DNA of 64,000 nucleotides from NCBI RefSeq assembly GCF_014534745.1, contig NZ_JACVVP010000038.1, positions 1 through 64,000 on the forward strand, in the 5' to 3' direction. The stretch is from Flammeovirga sp. EKP202. Its GTDB lineage: Bacteria > Bacteroidota > Bacteroidia > Cytophagales > Flammeovirgaceae. Under the pieces are notes generated by a model that saw only the letters and a list, made by a program, of their open reading frames with translations, was not told the DNA's origin and made no database searches. Both the position numbers and the translations under genes were made by a program. Within the stretch, counting starts at the first letter, position 1. Each line of letters opens with the position of its first letter. Below are positions 1-8,676 of this stretch, piece after piece.

Positions 1-78
1 GATTTAAAGTTTTTCTTATTCAGAATTTCAAAGGTATTCGGGTAACCTATGCCCACTTTTTGTTAGTGACCCCTTATA

Positions 79-528
79 TCATTGATCTATTTGTTTTTTT
101 GAGCTCAAAAGTCTTCTAATACTAATAGCTTTTGTTTGAAGTGACTTTAATTGATGTCTTTTTTTAATGTCAAAGACACAAAGTTGTATCGCTTTTTGAT
201 ATTGCTCAAAAGCACTATTCAGGTCGCCCATTTTAGTGTAGTAATCTCCTTTTATTTCTAGGTTGATTGGATTGATTTGTAAATCCAAACTTTGATCAAT
301 CAGCTCAAGAGCATCTTGTAGGTTTTCATTTTTTAAAATTCTTTGTTTTGCAGACTCAGCATAAAAGAGCCACTCTGATTCATCGGAGAGTTTATCTTTT
401 CTGCGTTCCTTGTCTTGCTTTGTTGTATCGTTTTTTGATGATAATGGAAAATCGGATTTAACGGGAGAGAATGAAAATAAAGAAACGATAAGAGGTAACA
501 GTAACAGAAGTGAGACTCGGTGTTTCAT
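79..528 (-). CDS. Secreted small TPR-like protein
   Basis: A 149-aa protein with a clear N-terminal signal peptide (basic MKHR, then a Leu-rich core, about residues 1-25). A short Lys/Asp-rich linker follows. Residues about 65-125 form helical repeats with TPR spacing (for example GDYYTKMGDLNSAFEQYQKA), which normally bind protein partners. It is probably periplasmic or attached to the envelope. No catalytic motif is visible. It lies downstream of smc on the same strand, separated by about 180 bp that holds a large inverted repeat, so co-transcription is uncertain. The TPR reading is reasonably safe; the role is unknown. Confidence 0.75.
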   Translation of the reverse strand: MKHRVSLLLLLPLIVSLFSFSPVKSDFPLSSKNDTTKQDKERRKDKLSDESEWLFYAESAKQRILKNENLQDALELIDQSLDLQINPINLEIKGDYYTKMGDLNSAFEQYQKAIQLCVFDIKKRHQLKSLQTKAISIRRLLSSKKQIDQ

Positions 529-576
529 GATGTTTTAAAGATGAGTGTTTAATTACAACACTATCTTTTATACCAA

Positions 577-637
577 AAATCACTTAATATTATATAAGTT
601 GCTCATAATTAGAGTTTTATATAGTATTGAGTGATTT
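577..637 (+). repeat. Imperfect inverted repeat, 21-nt arms
   Basis: Arms at 577-597 and 617-637 pair over 21 positions with two imperfect pairs; the loop is 19 nt. Both imperfect pairs are G-U wobbles if the + strand is transcribed, but A-C mismatches on the - strand. The flanking genes are both on the - strand, so this is not an obvious terminator for them. A second small dyad, TACGTT-AATG-AACGTA, lies at 646-661. Confidence 0.55.
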
Positions 638-710
638 AGTGAATGTACGTTAATGAACGTAATATTAAAATATGGACATCTATGAAGTAAATGTTCTAGT
701 AATCAAGGAC

Positions 711-3700
711 TTATTTTGATGTAAATGCATCCAATTGAGGTGTGTTTCTAATATCAACAGGTACTACAGTTGTTACACCTTGTTCGATCATGGTCACACC
801 GTAGATGACATCAGTACTCGACATTGTTCTCTTGTTGTGAGTGACAATAATAAATTGAGAATTAGAAGAGAATTTGTTGATGATTCTATTGAATTTATCA
901 ACGTTGGCATCGTCCAATGGGGCATCGACCTCATCAAAAATACAGAATGGAGCTGGTTTGATAAGATAAATCGCAAATAATAATGCTGTTGCGGTTAGCG
1001 TCTTTTCTCCTCCTGATAATTGGTTGATTGTTAAAGGCCTCTTTCCTTTAGGTTGTGCCAAAATCTCAATTTTAGCATTAAGTGGATCACTATCATCCGC
1101 CAAGCGTAGATCGCAGTTATCTTCATCGGTAAACAATGATCTGAAGACTTCCATGAAGTTTTCACGGATCTGTACAAAGGCCTTCATGAACTTCTCTTGA
1201 GCTACAGCATCAATATCTTCAATAGTCTGTAATAATTGTTCTTTGGCTTTGTTGAGGTCTTCTCTTTGCCCTAAAATAAATGAGTTTCTTTCTTTGATTT
1301 CATTAAAAGCATCAATAGCTGTATGGTTAATAGCCCCTAGAGAACCTAACTTTCTTTTAGAGTCTTCACTGATTTGCTCCAATTCAGCAATGCCCATTTC
1401 TTTGTATGGATTTTCTTCTTCCTCCGCTTTTTCTTCATTTTCGGAAGGAACAGCATTAGGCTTGAAAAGTAGCATTTGTTCAATATCTACTTCAAACTCA
1501 ACGGCAATTTTTTCTTTTACTGACGTTAAAGAAAGTCGTAATGCATTGATTCTCTCATTGGCTTTTAAAAGCTCTTGATCGATTTCCTCTTTGTGAACTT
1601 GTTTTAGTTTAATATCAACTTCTGTGTCAGAAATCAAATCTTTGGCGTCCTGATAAGCTTTTTCTGCTTCTTGAACACCACGTTCTATATTTTGTTTTTC
1701 TTCTTCAAGCTTTATAAGCTCTTGATCTCCCTCCTCATCCATAGAATCAGCACGCATTAGATCCTGCTCTACCTTTTCTATTTCTTCAATATTTTGATCT
1801 ATTCTATTTTGAGCCTTTACCAACTCTTCATCTTTGAAATCAATCTCTTTTTTCAAACCATTATATTGGTTTTCCTGCTGCAGGAAATTGATATGAAGTT
1901 GATTGTATTTACTCGAAAATTCCGTTTTTTTATCTTTTTCAATCGTAAGATTTTCTTGCATTTCCTCTAACTGTTCTACCATATATTCCATGGCATAAGT
2001 TTCATCTTCCAGTTGGGGTTTTCCTTCGCTAATCGCGATTTCAGCGTCACCAATTCGTTCAAGAATTTCTTCTTTTTTATTGGCACTAGCCTCTAAGAAT
2101 TTTGCAAACTCTTCCTTCTGCGTTTTAATCTTAATCAACTCTTGAGAAACGACTTGCAGATTATGTTGGGCACTTTCCAGTTCATGGGAGAAGTTAATTT
2201 GAAGTAAATCTTTGTGTAGAGCTTGTTTCTCTACTTTTTTAATGTGTATTTCTTCCGCTTCTTTTTCTAAAGCAGTGATTTCTTCGGTCAAGTTTTCAAG
2301 GTGTCTGATTCTACCTAAAGATTTACCTTCAAAAGAACCAATCGACCCACCAGTAATCGCTGACTTTCTACGAATGGCTTTACCATTTTTCGTAACCAAA
2401 ATAACACTGTCATTTTTAGGAAGGTTATTTTGATTTCTATGAACGATGTATACCCCGTCTAATAGATAAGTAATTAATGAAGCATATTTATCATCAAAAT
2501 CCACCACATCAATGGCACAAATAGCGTCTTCAATGGCTTTACGAGGAGAAGCTGAATACCCTTCAAACTTATCTAACAATAGGAAGTTGGCTTTCCCTTT
2601 TTTCATTTCCTCCAGAAGGTTTACCGCTCTCCAAGCCTCCTCTTCATTTTCAAGAACGAAGTAATTAAGATAAGGAGCAAGGTAGCCTTCAATTGCTACT
2701 CTGTAGTCATCTTCACAATGTAGCGTATCCGAAAGCATAGGTGCTTCCTTGGCCCAGTCTGTTTCCTGTTTGAGGTATTTGATCGCTTCTGGATATCCTT
2801 CCAAATTATCCACCAATGATTTTGTCAGAGCATGCTCATTGCGTTTAGCATCCAATGAACGAAGAATTTCAGAAGACCTATCTTTGATGGTTTCTAATTC
2901 CTCTCTACAGTCATGAATTTTCTGTTGGTGGAGGTCATGTTTTTCTTTTACTTCTTCAAATTGCATACTAGCACTGAGTCGTTCACCTTCTAAAGAAGCA
3001 AATTGCGTATCAAACTCCGCTAAACTTGAAGATTTCTCTGAAGATTCTACATGTGCTCTTTCTAACTCTTGTTTGAGTGCAGAAAGCTGTACTTCATTAA
3101 TTTCAACCTTTTGTTTGAGTTGAAAAATGATAGATTGTTTATTTTTTACCTGTTGCTCAAACTCTTTCGTTCTGATTTCGAGTTCATCCGATTTCATTGT
3201 TTGAGCATCACGTTCTTGTTGTGTTTTTGATAATTCAGCTTCAGTCTCATTGACCATTCTTTCAATAGAACTCAACTGAATTTGCAAACTCTCAATGCCT
3301 TGTTGTGCTAAAGCTACCGCTTCACGATCAAGACTAGATTGTGTTGCTAGCGTTTGCTTTTTCTCTTCCAGAAAACGTTTTCTCTCCCCTTTGATTCTTT
3401 TTTCACTTTCTATCTGACGCATCTTTAAGATGTGCTCATTGAGTGTTTTTTGTCTAGAACCGAAAAGTGTTTCTTTATCAATGGATTCTTTTTTCTCTTT
3501 AGCAATTGAAGCTTCCAGTTCCTCAATGGTTTTAATAGTGAGGTTTCTTTCTTCATTTTTGGCAGTCATATTATCTGCCAGTTCGTTTAATTCTTTTGCT
3601 TGAGAATCTACTTTTTTGAGGGCTAATTGAATGCTAGACTCTTTGTAAGTCTTCTTAAGTTTGATGTAACGTTGCGCCTGCTTGGCTTGACGCTCCAACG

Positions 3701-4310
3701 AACGCATATTTTTTTCTACTTCAAATAGCAAATCGTCCACACGCTCTAAATCAGCATCGGTATCTTTAAGCTTTTTGAGGGTTTCTTTTTTACTTTTTTT
3801 GAATTTTGAAATTCCGGCAGCTTCTTCAAAGAGGGTTCTTCTGGCATTTTGGGTATCATTCAAGATTTCGTCAATCATCTTTAGCTCGATGATGGCATAA
3901 CTATCGGAACCAATACCTGTGTCGAGAAAGAGACCGTGAATATCTTTTAAACGGCAGGGGACACCATTCAGTGAATATTCACCTTCACCTGATCGGTAAA
4001 AACGACGACCAATAGTCACCTCAGTATATTCTGTTGGGAGTAAGTTTTTATTATTGATAAAGGTAAGGTATACCTCTGCCATTTGTAATGGCCTCCTACT
4101 TTTGGTGCCATTAAAAATGATATTATCCATTTTTTCAGAGCGCAACGCTTTAGTACTTTGTTCACCAAGTACCCATCGAATCGCATCCACTACGTTGGAT
4201 TTACCACTACCATTCGGCCCCACTACGGCCGTAATACCTTTGTCAAAGTTTAGTGTTACTTTTTCACCAAAACTTTTAAAACCTTTTATCTCTAATTTAC
4301 TTAATAACAT
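711..4310 (-). CDS. smc: Chromosome segregation protein Smc
   Basis: Condensin-type SMC ATPase, 1199 aa (bacterial Smc is usually about 1180). It folds back on itself, dimerises at the hinge and, with ScpA/ScpB, organises and segregates the chromosome in the cytoplasm. Walker A is GPNGSGKS at residues 31-38. Long coiled coils occupy about 165-510 and 680-1000. The hinge lies between about 520 and 670 and ends near ITGGSIGS. The C-terminal head carries the ABC signature LSGGEKTLTA and the Walker B segment FCIFDEVDAPLDDANV. All functional parts are present and in order. No scpA or scpB is adjacent. Several short ORFs on the opposite strand are shadows of this gene. Confidence 0.98.
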   Translation of the reverse strand: MLLSKLEIKGFKSFGEKVTLNFDKGITAVVGPNGSGKSNVVDAIRWVLGEQSTKALRSEKMDNIIFNGTKSRRPLQMAEVYLTFINNKNLLPTEYTEVTIGRRFYRSGEGEYSLNGVPCRLKDIHGLFLDTGIGSDSYAIIELKMIDEILNDTQNARRTLFEEAAGISKFKKSKKETLKKLKDTDADLERVDDLLFEVEKNMRSLERQAKQAQRYIKLKKTYKESSIQLALKKVDSQAKELNELADNMTAKNEERNLTIKTIEELEASIAKEKKESIDKETLFGSRQKTLNEHILKMRQIESEKRIKGERKRFLEEKKQTLATQSSLDREAVALAQQGIESLQIQLSSIERMVNETEAELSKTQQERDAQTMKSDELEIRTKEFEQQVKNKQSIIFQLKQKVEINEVQLSALKQELERAHVESSEKSSSLAEFDTQFASLEGERLSASMQFEEVKEKHDLHQQKIHDCREELETIKDRSSEILRSLDAKRNEHALTKSLVDNLEGYPEAIKYLKQETDWAKEAPMLSDTLHCEDDYRVAIEGYLAPYLNYFVLENEEEAWRAVNLLEEMKKGKANFLLLDKFEGYSASPRKAIEDAICAIDVVDFDDKYASLITYLLDGVYIVHRNQNNLPKNDSVILVTKNGKAIRRKSAITGGSIGSFEGKSLGRIRHLENLTEEITALEKEAEEIHIKKVEKQALHKDLLQINFSHELESAQHNLQVVSQELIKIKTQKEEFAKFLEASANKKEEILERIGDAEIAISEGKPQLEDETYAMEYMVEQLEEMQENLTIEKDKKTEFSSKYNQLHINFLQQENQYNGLKKEIDFKDEELVKAQNRIDQNIEEIEKVEQDLMRADSMDEEGDQELIKLEEEKQNIERGVQEAEKAYQDAKDLISDTEVDIKLKQVHKEEIDQELLKANERINALRLSLTSVKEKIAVEFEVDIEQMLLFKPNAVPSENEEKAEEEENPYKEMGIAELEQISEDSKRKLGSLGAINHTAIDAFNEIKERNSFILGQREDLNKAKEQLLQTIEDIDAVAQEKFMKAFVQIRENFMEVFRSLFTDEDNCDLRLADDSDPLNAKIEILAQPKGKRPLTINQLSGGEKTLTATALLFAIYLIKPAPFCIFDEVDAPLDDANVDKFNRIINKFSSNSQFIIVTHNKRTMSSTDVIYGVTMIEQGVTTVVPVDIRNTPQLDAFTSK

Positions 4311-4485
4311 TATTTAGACCCCCGATCAAAAAATGAAGCAGAATGAGTATTTGACCACTCATAAAAAGTTTGCTAGATAGCAATTCTAGAATTTTGCCTA
4401 AGATAAATAAAATTTTAAAACTTCTAAGGGTAATACAGGGATCAATTGGGTAGAAAAAGTGATTTATTATCTTAAAATAATTCAA

Positions 4486-4521
4486 TAAAAAAAGAGATAC
4501 AGTTTGAAAAACCGTACCTCT
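4486..4521 (-). terminator. Rho-independent terminator after TonB receptor
   Basis: Arms at 4493-4505 and 4509-4521 form a 13-bp stem with two positions that are G-U on the - strand. The loop is 3 nt, and the A-run at 4487-4493 becomes a U-run in the - strand transcript. It sits 30 bp past the stop of the TonB receptor gene. Confidence 0.8.
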
Positions 4522-4551
4522 ATCTTTTGACTATTTGTAGTGGAATTCAGA

Positions 4552-7347
4552 TTATTTTGAAAGGTCGAATTTCAATCCTAATTGAACTCTCGCATTATAG
4601 TATTCTGATTGCATAGTATATTGCTCTGATCCTTGGTAATATCTTAGTGGAGTGTTAAGCAAGTTATTTGCTTCAAGATAGAATCTCAATTGATCAGTGA
4701 ATGCATAAGAAGCATTTGCATCTAAGAATAATTGTTGGTCATAGTATCTGTCTTTGAATGCCTCGTCACCCAATTCGTCGATGTAAGCAGCAGTATAGTT
4801 TAATGAAATTCTGAAGCTTACTTTTTTCGAATCAAATGAAAGCGATCCGTTTACTGTATGAGGGGCTGTACCTGGCAATGATAACTTTTCGTCTTCTCTT
4901 TCTTCAATTCCAAGGTCTTGGATTTCAGAAGCAGTGTAAGTATAGTTTGTGTAGATCCCTAAACCTTTTAATACACCTGGCAAGAAGTCTAATTGACGTT
5001 GGAAAGCTAATTCAAAACCTGTTAAAGTAGCTTTTGCACCATTACGAGGTTGAGAATAACGATCGTAAACGTTACCGCTTACAGGGTCAGTGTAGTTACG
5101 TGCTTGGTAGTTGTAGATGAAGTCATTTAATGTTTTGTGGAAAAGACCACCTGAAATGATACCTACAGATTTGAAGTAGTGCTCACCCATTAAATCAAGG
5201 TTCATTGAAGTTGTTGGTTTTAAACCAGGATTTCCTTCTGATAACTCATTATCTTCTCTGCTGATTTCACGGTAAGGTACTAAGTCAAAGTAACGAGGTC
5301 TTGCCAAAGTGTTAGTCCAAGCTGCTCTGATAATTGTATTTTCATTGATATTGTAACGAGCTTGAATTGATGGAAGAACGTTTGTATAGCTGTTTGTTCC
5401 TTCAATTGTTTTAGAAGCATCAGGATCAAAATCACCGTCTTCATTAAACTCAACTTGGTAGCCTGTGTAATCTACTTGTGTATTTTCAATTCTAGCACCT
5501 GCAATAAAGAACCATTTTGTTCCAAGACTTTGCTTCAACATAGCATAACCAGCAGTGATTTGCTCTTTTGCGTTGTAGTTACCTCCTAAGTACTCTTCAG
5601 GTAAGTCTGTTTTATCGAATAAAGCAGTATTGCTTAAGTCGTATTTTCCAAGAGCAGATGGATCTGTAAATTGACCACCTTTATATTGATCACCTGCTAA
5701 GAATGGATCTCTTGATTGATCTTTTGTAGGTTGAAGCGTCATGTTGTCAAATGGAGACTCATCAATTGGTTCAAACTCATTGTATCTGTTGTCTCTCATT
5801 TTTTCTTTTCCTCTGTAACGACCACCAATTTTGATGATACTTTTGTTACGAGTGTTATTCAATGGAATTTCTAAGTTGATTTTCGCATTTCTATCGATTT
5901 CCTCAGTGTATTGATATTCTTCAGTGATTTCTTTCAACCCAAAAGAAGCATAATCAGCACCAGCACCATTGTCAAGTACGTTTGGCTTTTCAGGATTCGA
6001 AAGATCTTGAGTTAATACTACGTCCTTTTGTCTCCAGCTGATATAACGTTCGTGAGGTCTTTCTTCAGAAGCTTTCGCAAGAGTACCTGACCAGTCTAAC
6101 TTAAAGCGATTAGCGATCAAGTGCTCACCACCTAAAGTAACATTGTAAGTTCTTTGGTCTTCTAAACGAGTGTTTTTATTGTTTTTGTCATCTAAACCAC
6201 CTTTAGTTTGTCTTCTGATTTCGGCTGTATAAGTTCCGTCATCGTTTGTTTCGATATCCTTGTATCTTAGGCGGTATCTATTTTCTCTGTCATCTCTGTG
6301 GTTGTAAATACCACTTACATAAATTTTAGAGTTAGTACCTAAAGCATAATCTAAAGTAGTCGAGAATGATCTTCTGATTCTGTGTACATCATAAGTTCTT
6401 ACTTGGAAGTCAGTCATTTCAGGGTTAGACTCATTGTCCCATTCTGCTTCGATATTGTGAGAACCTAAGTTGTGATCAAAGTATGATCCACTTACAATTA
6501 CACCTAATTTATCATTAAAGAAACGGTTACCAATAACAACTGCACCGTTGAACATTGCTTTTTCAGAAAGGAAGTTATAACCAGTACCTAAAGTACCTGA
6601 TACACGTAAGTCGTTTGGAGCCGATCTTAATACTAAGTTAGCAGAACCACCAATTGCATCAGCATCCATATCTGGAGTTAATGTTTTAGAAACCTCTATA
6701 GATTGAACCATATCAGCAGGGATAAGGTCTAATTGTACCGCTCTAGTTTCTCCTTCAGCAGATGGAACTCTTTCTCCGTTGATGGTGATTGAACTTAAAT
6801 CTGGAGATGTACCTCTAATCAAGCCAAATCGAGCTTCACCTTGGTCATATTGCATTGTGATACCAGGAACTCTTTTAAGAGCGTCACCCACATTTGAATC
6901 GGGGAACTTACCCACTTGATCAGCACTAATAACGTTCATAATATTATTAGCATTTTTTTGTTGACCTAGTGCTTTAGCCTGACCTTGAAGGTTAGTACCT
7001 AAGATGACCACTTCATCACCAAGAAGGATACTGCCTTTCATTTTTAATACTTTCAAGTCAGCTTCTTGACCTGATTTTAATTCTACACTTTGTTTTAAGG
7101 TTTCGAAACCTAAGTAAGAAATTTCTAATTCTTGTGTTCCTTCAGGTACATTTACTAAGATAAATTTACCAGATGCATCAGTCAATGAGCCAAGGTATTC
7201 ATGGTTTATTACACGGACAGTAGCACCAATCAAAGGAAGGTCATTGTCATCCACAATAACTCCTGTAATAGATGAATTTTGAGCGTTAACATAAGTTGAT
7301 AATAAGACTAAAGTAGTCATTACCAATAGCTTGAAAAAATGTTTCAT
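4552..7347 (-). CDS. TonB-dependent receptor, Xanth-Caul (TIGR01782) type
   Basis: A 931-aa outer-membrane active transporter. The signal peptide spans residues 1-22 (ending VNAQ). A carboxypeptidase-regulatory-like beta domain covers about 25-110 (ITGVIVDDNDLPLIGATV). The plug domain covers about 125-245, with the motifs FPDSNVGDALKRVPGI, LIRGTSPDLSSITING and TLTPDMDADAIGGSANL, which are typical of the TIGR01782 family often linked to oligosaccharide uptake. The rest is a 22-strand-type barrel ending LGLKFDLSK. No SusD partner or glycan enzyme is next to it, so the substrate cannot be assigned. It is monocistronic, with a terminator downstream. Confidence 0.93.
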   Translation of the reverse strand: MKHFFKLLVMTTLVLLSTYVNAQNSSITGVIVDDNDLPLIGATVRVINHEYLGSLTDASGKFILVNVPEGTQELEISYLGFETLKQSVELKSGQEADLKVLKMKGSILLGDEVVILGTNLQGQAKALGQQKNANNIMNVISADQVGKFPDSNVGDALKRVPGITMQYDQGEARFGLIRGTSPDLSSITINGERVPSAEGETRAVQLDLIPADMVQSIEVSKTLTPDMDADAIGGSANLVLRSAPNDLRVSGTLGTGYNFLSEKAMFNGAVVIGNRFFNDKLGVIVSGSYFDHNLGSHNIEAEWDNESNPEMTDFQVRTYDVHRIRRSFSTTLDYALGTNSKIYVSGIYNHRDDRENRYRLRYKDIETNDDGTYTAEIRRQTKGGLDDKNNKNTRLEDQRTYNVTLGGEHLIANRFKLDWSGTLAKASEERPHERYISWRQKDVVLTQDLSNPEKPNVLDNGAGADYASFGLKEITEEYQYTEEIDRNAKINLEIPLNNTRNKSIIKIGGRYRGKEKMRDNRYNEFEPIDESPFDNMTLQPTKDQSRDPFLAGDQYKGGQFTDPSALGKYDLSNTALFDKTDLPEEYLGGNYNAKEQITAGYAMLKQSLGTKWFFIAGARIENTQVDYTGYQVEFNEDGDFDPDASKTIEGTNSYTNVLPSIQARYNINENTIIRAAWTNTLARPRYFDLVPYREISREDNELSEGNPGLKPTTSMNLDLMGEHYFKSVGIISGGLFHKTLNDFIYNYQARNYTDPVSGNVYDRYSQPRNGAKATLTGFELAFQRQLDFLPGVLKGLGIYTNYTYTASEIQDLGIEEREDEKLSLPGTAPHTVNGSLSFDSKKVSFRISLNYTAAYIDELGDEAFKDRYYDQQLFLDANASYAFTDQLRFYLEANNLLNTPLRYYQGSEQYTMQSEYYNARVQLGLKFDLSK

Positions 7348-7710
7348 GTTGTACTAGATTGAAAATTCGTTGATGGTGCAAAACAACAATCCAAATATTA
7401 TTTAGGTATTGTTCATATATGAAGAATAGATGATTAAAGGAGGAGGAAGGAATGATGATTATGAAGAAATTATGACGTTTTTGAATTTCAATTCAACTCA
7501 ATATGAAGTAAATAAAAAGCCACATTCATAGGAATATGGCTTTTATGCGGATAAAACATTCTAATTCAAAGAACTAGAATTCTTCAAAACTATTTCTGTA
7601 GTACGTATTGTAGGTACGTTCTCTTTATTTTTCTTTTGAAAAATGAGAAATTATCTCTAGTTTGCAGTTACACAGTTATTTAAGGTTACTCAAATATTTA
7701 AATTATCAGA
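7348..7710. other. Intergenic region with one hairpin
   Basis: This 363-bp gap between divergent units holds no supported gene. A hairpin at 7515-7544 (stem AAAAGCCACATTC with one mismatch, loop ATAG) resembles a terminator, but no transcript obviously ends there. At 7441-7475 a purine-rich AGGAGGAAGG precedes a 7-codon ATG frame (MMIMKKL), which is too short to call a gene. Confidence 0.5.
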
Positions 7711-7854
7711 ATGAAGAAATTTGATGCATTTGACAAAAATGACAATTCTTCAATGAAGCCAACCAAAAATTCAAGCTACTTAGACAAACTAATGCTTGCC
7801 CAATTAGAAGTAGCAAAACAAAAGTTGTATCCTCAGTCTAGTAAGACAAAATGA
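7711..7854 (+). CDS. Small hydrophilic protein, 47 aa
   Basis: An ATG-to-TGA frame of 47 codons (begins MKKFDAFDKNDNSS, ends PQSSKTK). It is charged, with a predicted helical middle (YLDKLMLAQLEVAKQKLY) and no signal peptide or membrane segment. The main support is a strong terminator 20 bp after the stop on the same strand, which implies a short transcript covering just this frame. It is isolated between two - strand genes. I do not recognise it; it could instead be a small RNA with a chance ORF. Confidence 0.5.
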   Translation: MKKFDAFDKNDNSSMKPTKNSSYLDKLMLAQLEVAKQKLYPQSSKTK

Positions 7855-7873
7855 TTAACTCTCTTCATTGAAA

Positions 7874-7912
7874 AAAAATGCTTTATATCTAGGAAGGATA
7901 TAAAGCATTTTT
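7874..7912 (+). terminator. Strong terminator after the 47-aa ORF
   Basis: A perfect 16-bp stem (7874-7889 and 7897-7912) with a 7-nt loop. The 3' arm ends in a T-run for + strand transcripts, and the 5' A-run could also serve the - strand. Confidence 0.8.
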
Positions 7913-7985
7913 CATTTGTGTTAATGTATTGATTTACATTGGAGTAAGAATAAATTATAAAAGAGATTACGATGAAGTAGGTCTC

Positions 7986-8477
7986 CTAGTTCACTGTTGC
8001 TTTTATTCTTGTTTCAAAAACGATAGGATCAATGTATTCATTTACCCACGGAATACCTGAGTGCTTCTCTTTTGTGAAGTCAATCATTTCAGTGGTTTTA
8101 TTATTCATCACTCCCTTGCGAAGGTTTTTGTAAGATTTTCCCTCTCTGATATAATTTAAAAATCCTGTTTCAAGAATAGTATTTGTAAAGCGATCTTCTT
8201 GGTTTATATATTGTCCATTGTCAACTACGATTTCGTAATTCATTGGAATATTGTCTTCAAATTTCATTTCATATTTTTCAACCTTGAAAGTATTATCTGG
8301 ATAGAAAATATAATTCTGAACAAATAGACTCTCCTTAGTTTCATGAAACAATCCTTTATACAAAATAGCTTCTGTACTTTTTGATTTACCATTTACACTA
8401 CCATCATTTTTTCTTAAAACATTGGAAAGTCTATGGAGTGTATTGAGGAGTAGTCTGGAATATAAACTGTTATTCAT
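7986..8477 (-). CDS. Hypothetical protein, 163 aa
   Basis: Not recognised. There is no signal peptide and no membrane segment. The N-terminal 25 residues look helical (MNNSLYSRLLLNTLHRLSNVLRK). From about residue 38 the pattern alternates like beta strands (ILYKGLFHETKESLFVQNYIFY, FKVEKYEMKF, YEIVVDNGQYI), consistent with a small beta-rich fold. It is a single gene downstream of the lytic transglycosylase, but a terminator separates the two, so they are probably independent. Function unknown; coding status is supported by length and an ATG start. Confidence 0.65.
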   Translation of the reverse strand: MNNSLYSRLLLNTLHRLSNVLRKNDGSVNGKSKSTEAILYKGLFHETKESLFVQNYIFYPDNTFKVEKYEMKFEDNIPMNYEIVVDNGQYINQEDRFTNTILETGFLNYIREGKSYKNLRKGVMNNKTTEMIDFTKEKHSGIPWVNEYIDPIVFETRIKATVN

Positions 8478-8610
8478 GAGTTTCTTTATTTAAACAATAA
8501 TACAATGTGTTTCCCTGCTTTTGATATTTAAGTTCTACAAACAGGAGCTTTACATTTTTAGTAGTGGATTTAAGTATCAAAACACCTACTTGATTTAAAA
8601 TTATTTAAAT

Positions 8611-8643
8611 AAAAAAAGCTCATGAAGTGTATTCATGAGCCTT
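8611..8643 (-). terminator. Terminator after lytic transglycosylase
   Basis: Stem GCTCATGAA/TTCATGAGC (8618-8626 and 8632-8640) with a 5-nt loop. Seven A residues at 8611-8617 read as a U-run on the - strand. It begins 35 bp past the stop at 8677. Confidence 0.85.
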
Positions 8644-8676
8644 TTGAGATCTAATGTTTCGATTATAAATCAATCA

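Noticed and set aside
1-78. Possible gene fragment at the left window edge
   Set aside because: Only 78 bases with no frame that can be assigned to a protein; nothing supported.
735-980. 81-aa + strand frame opposite smc
   Set aside because: Lies fully inside the smc coding region on the other strand; no start signal or conservation clue.
1243-1578. 111-aa + strand frame opposite smc
   Set aside because: Shadow of the coiled-coil part of smc; Ser/Leu-rich antisense composition typical of mirror frames.
7452-7475. Seven-codon ORF (MMIMKKL) after AGGAGGAAGG
   Set aside because: Good Shine-Dalgarno by chance in a purine-rich stretch; no downstream gene it could regulate on that strand within reach apart from the 47-aa ORF; too short to support.
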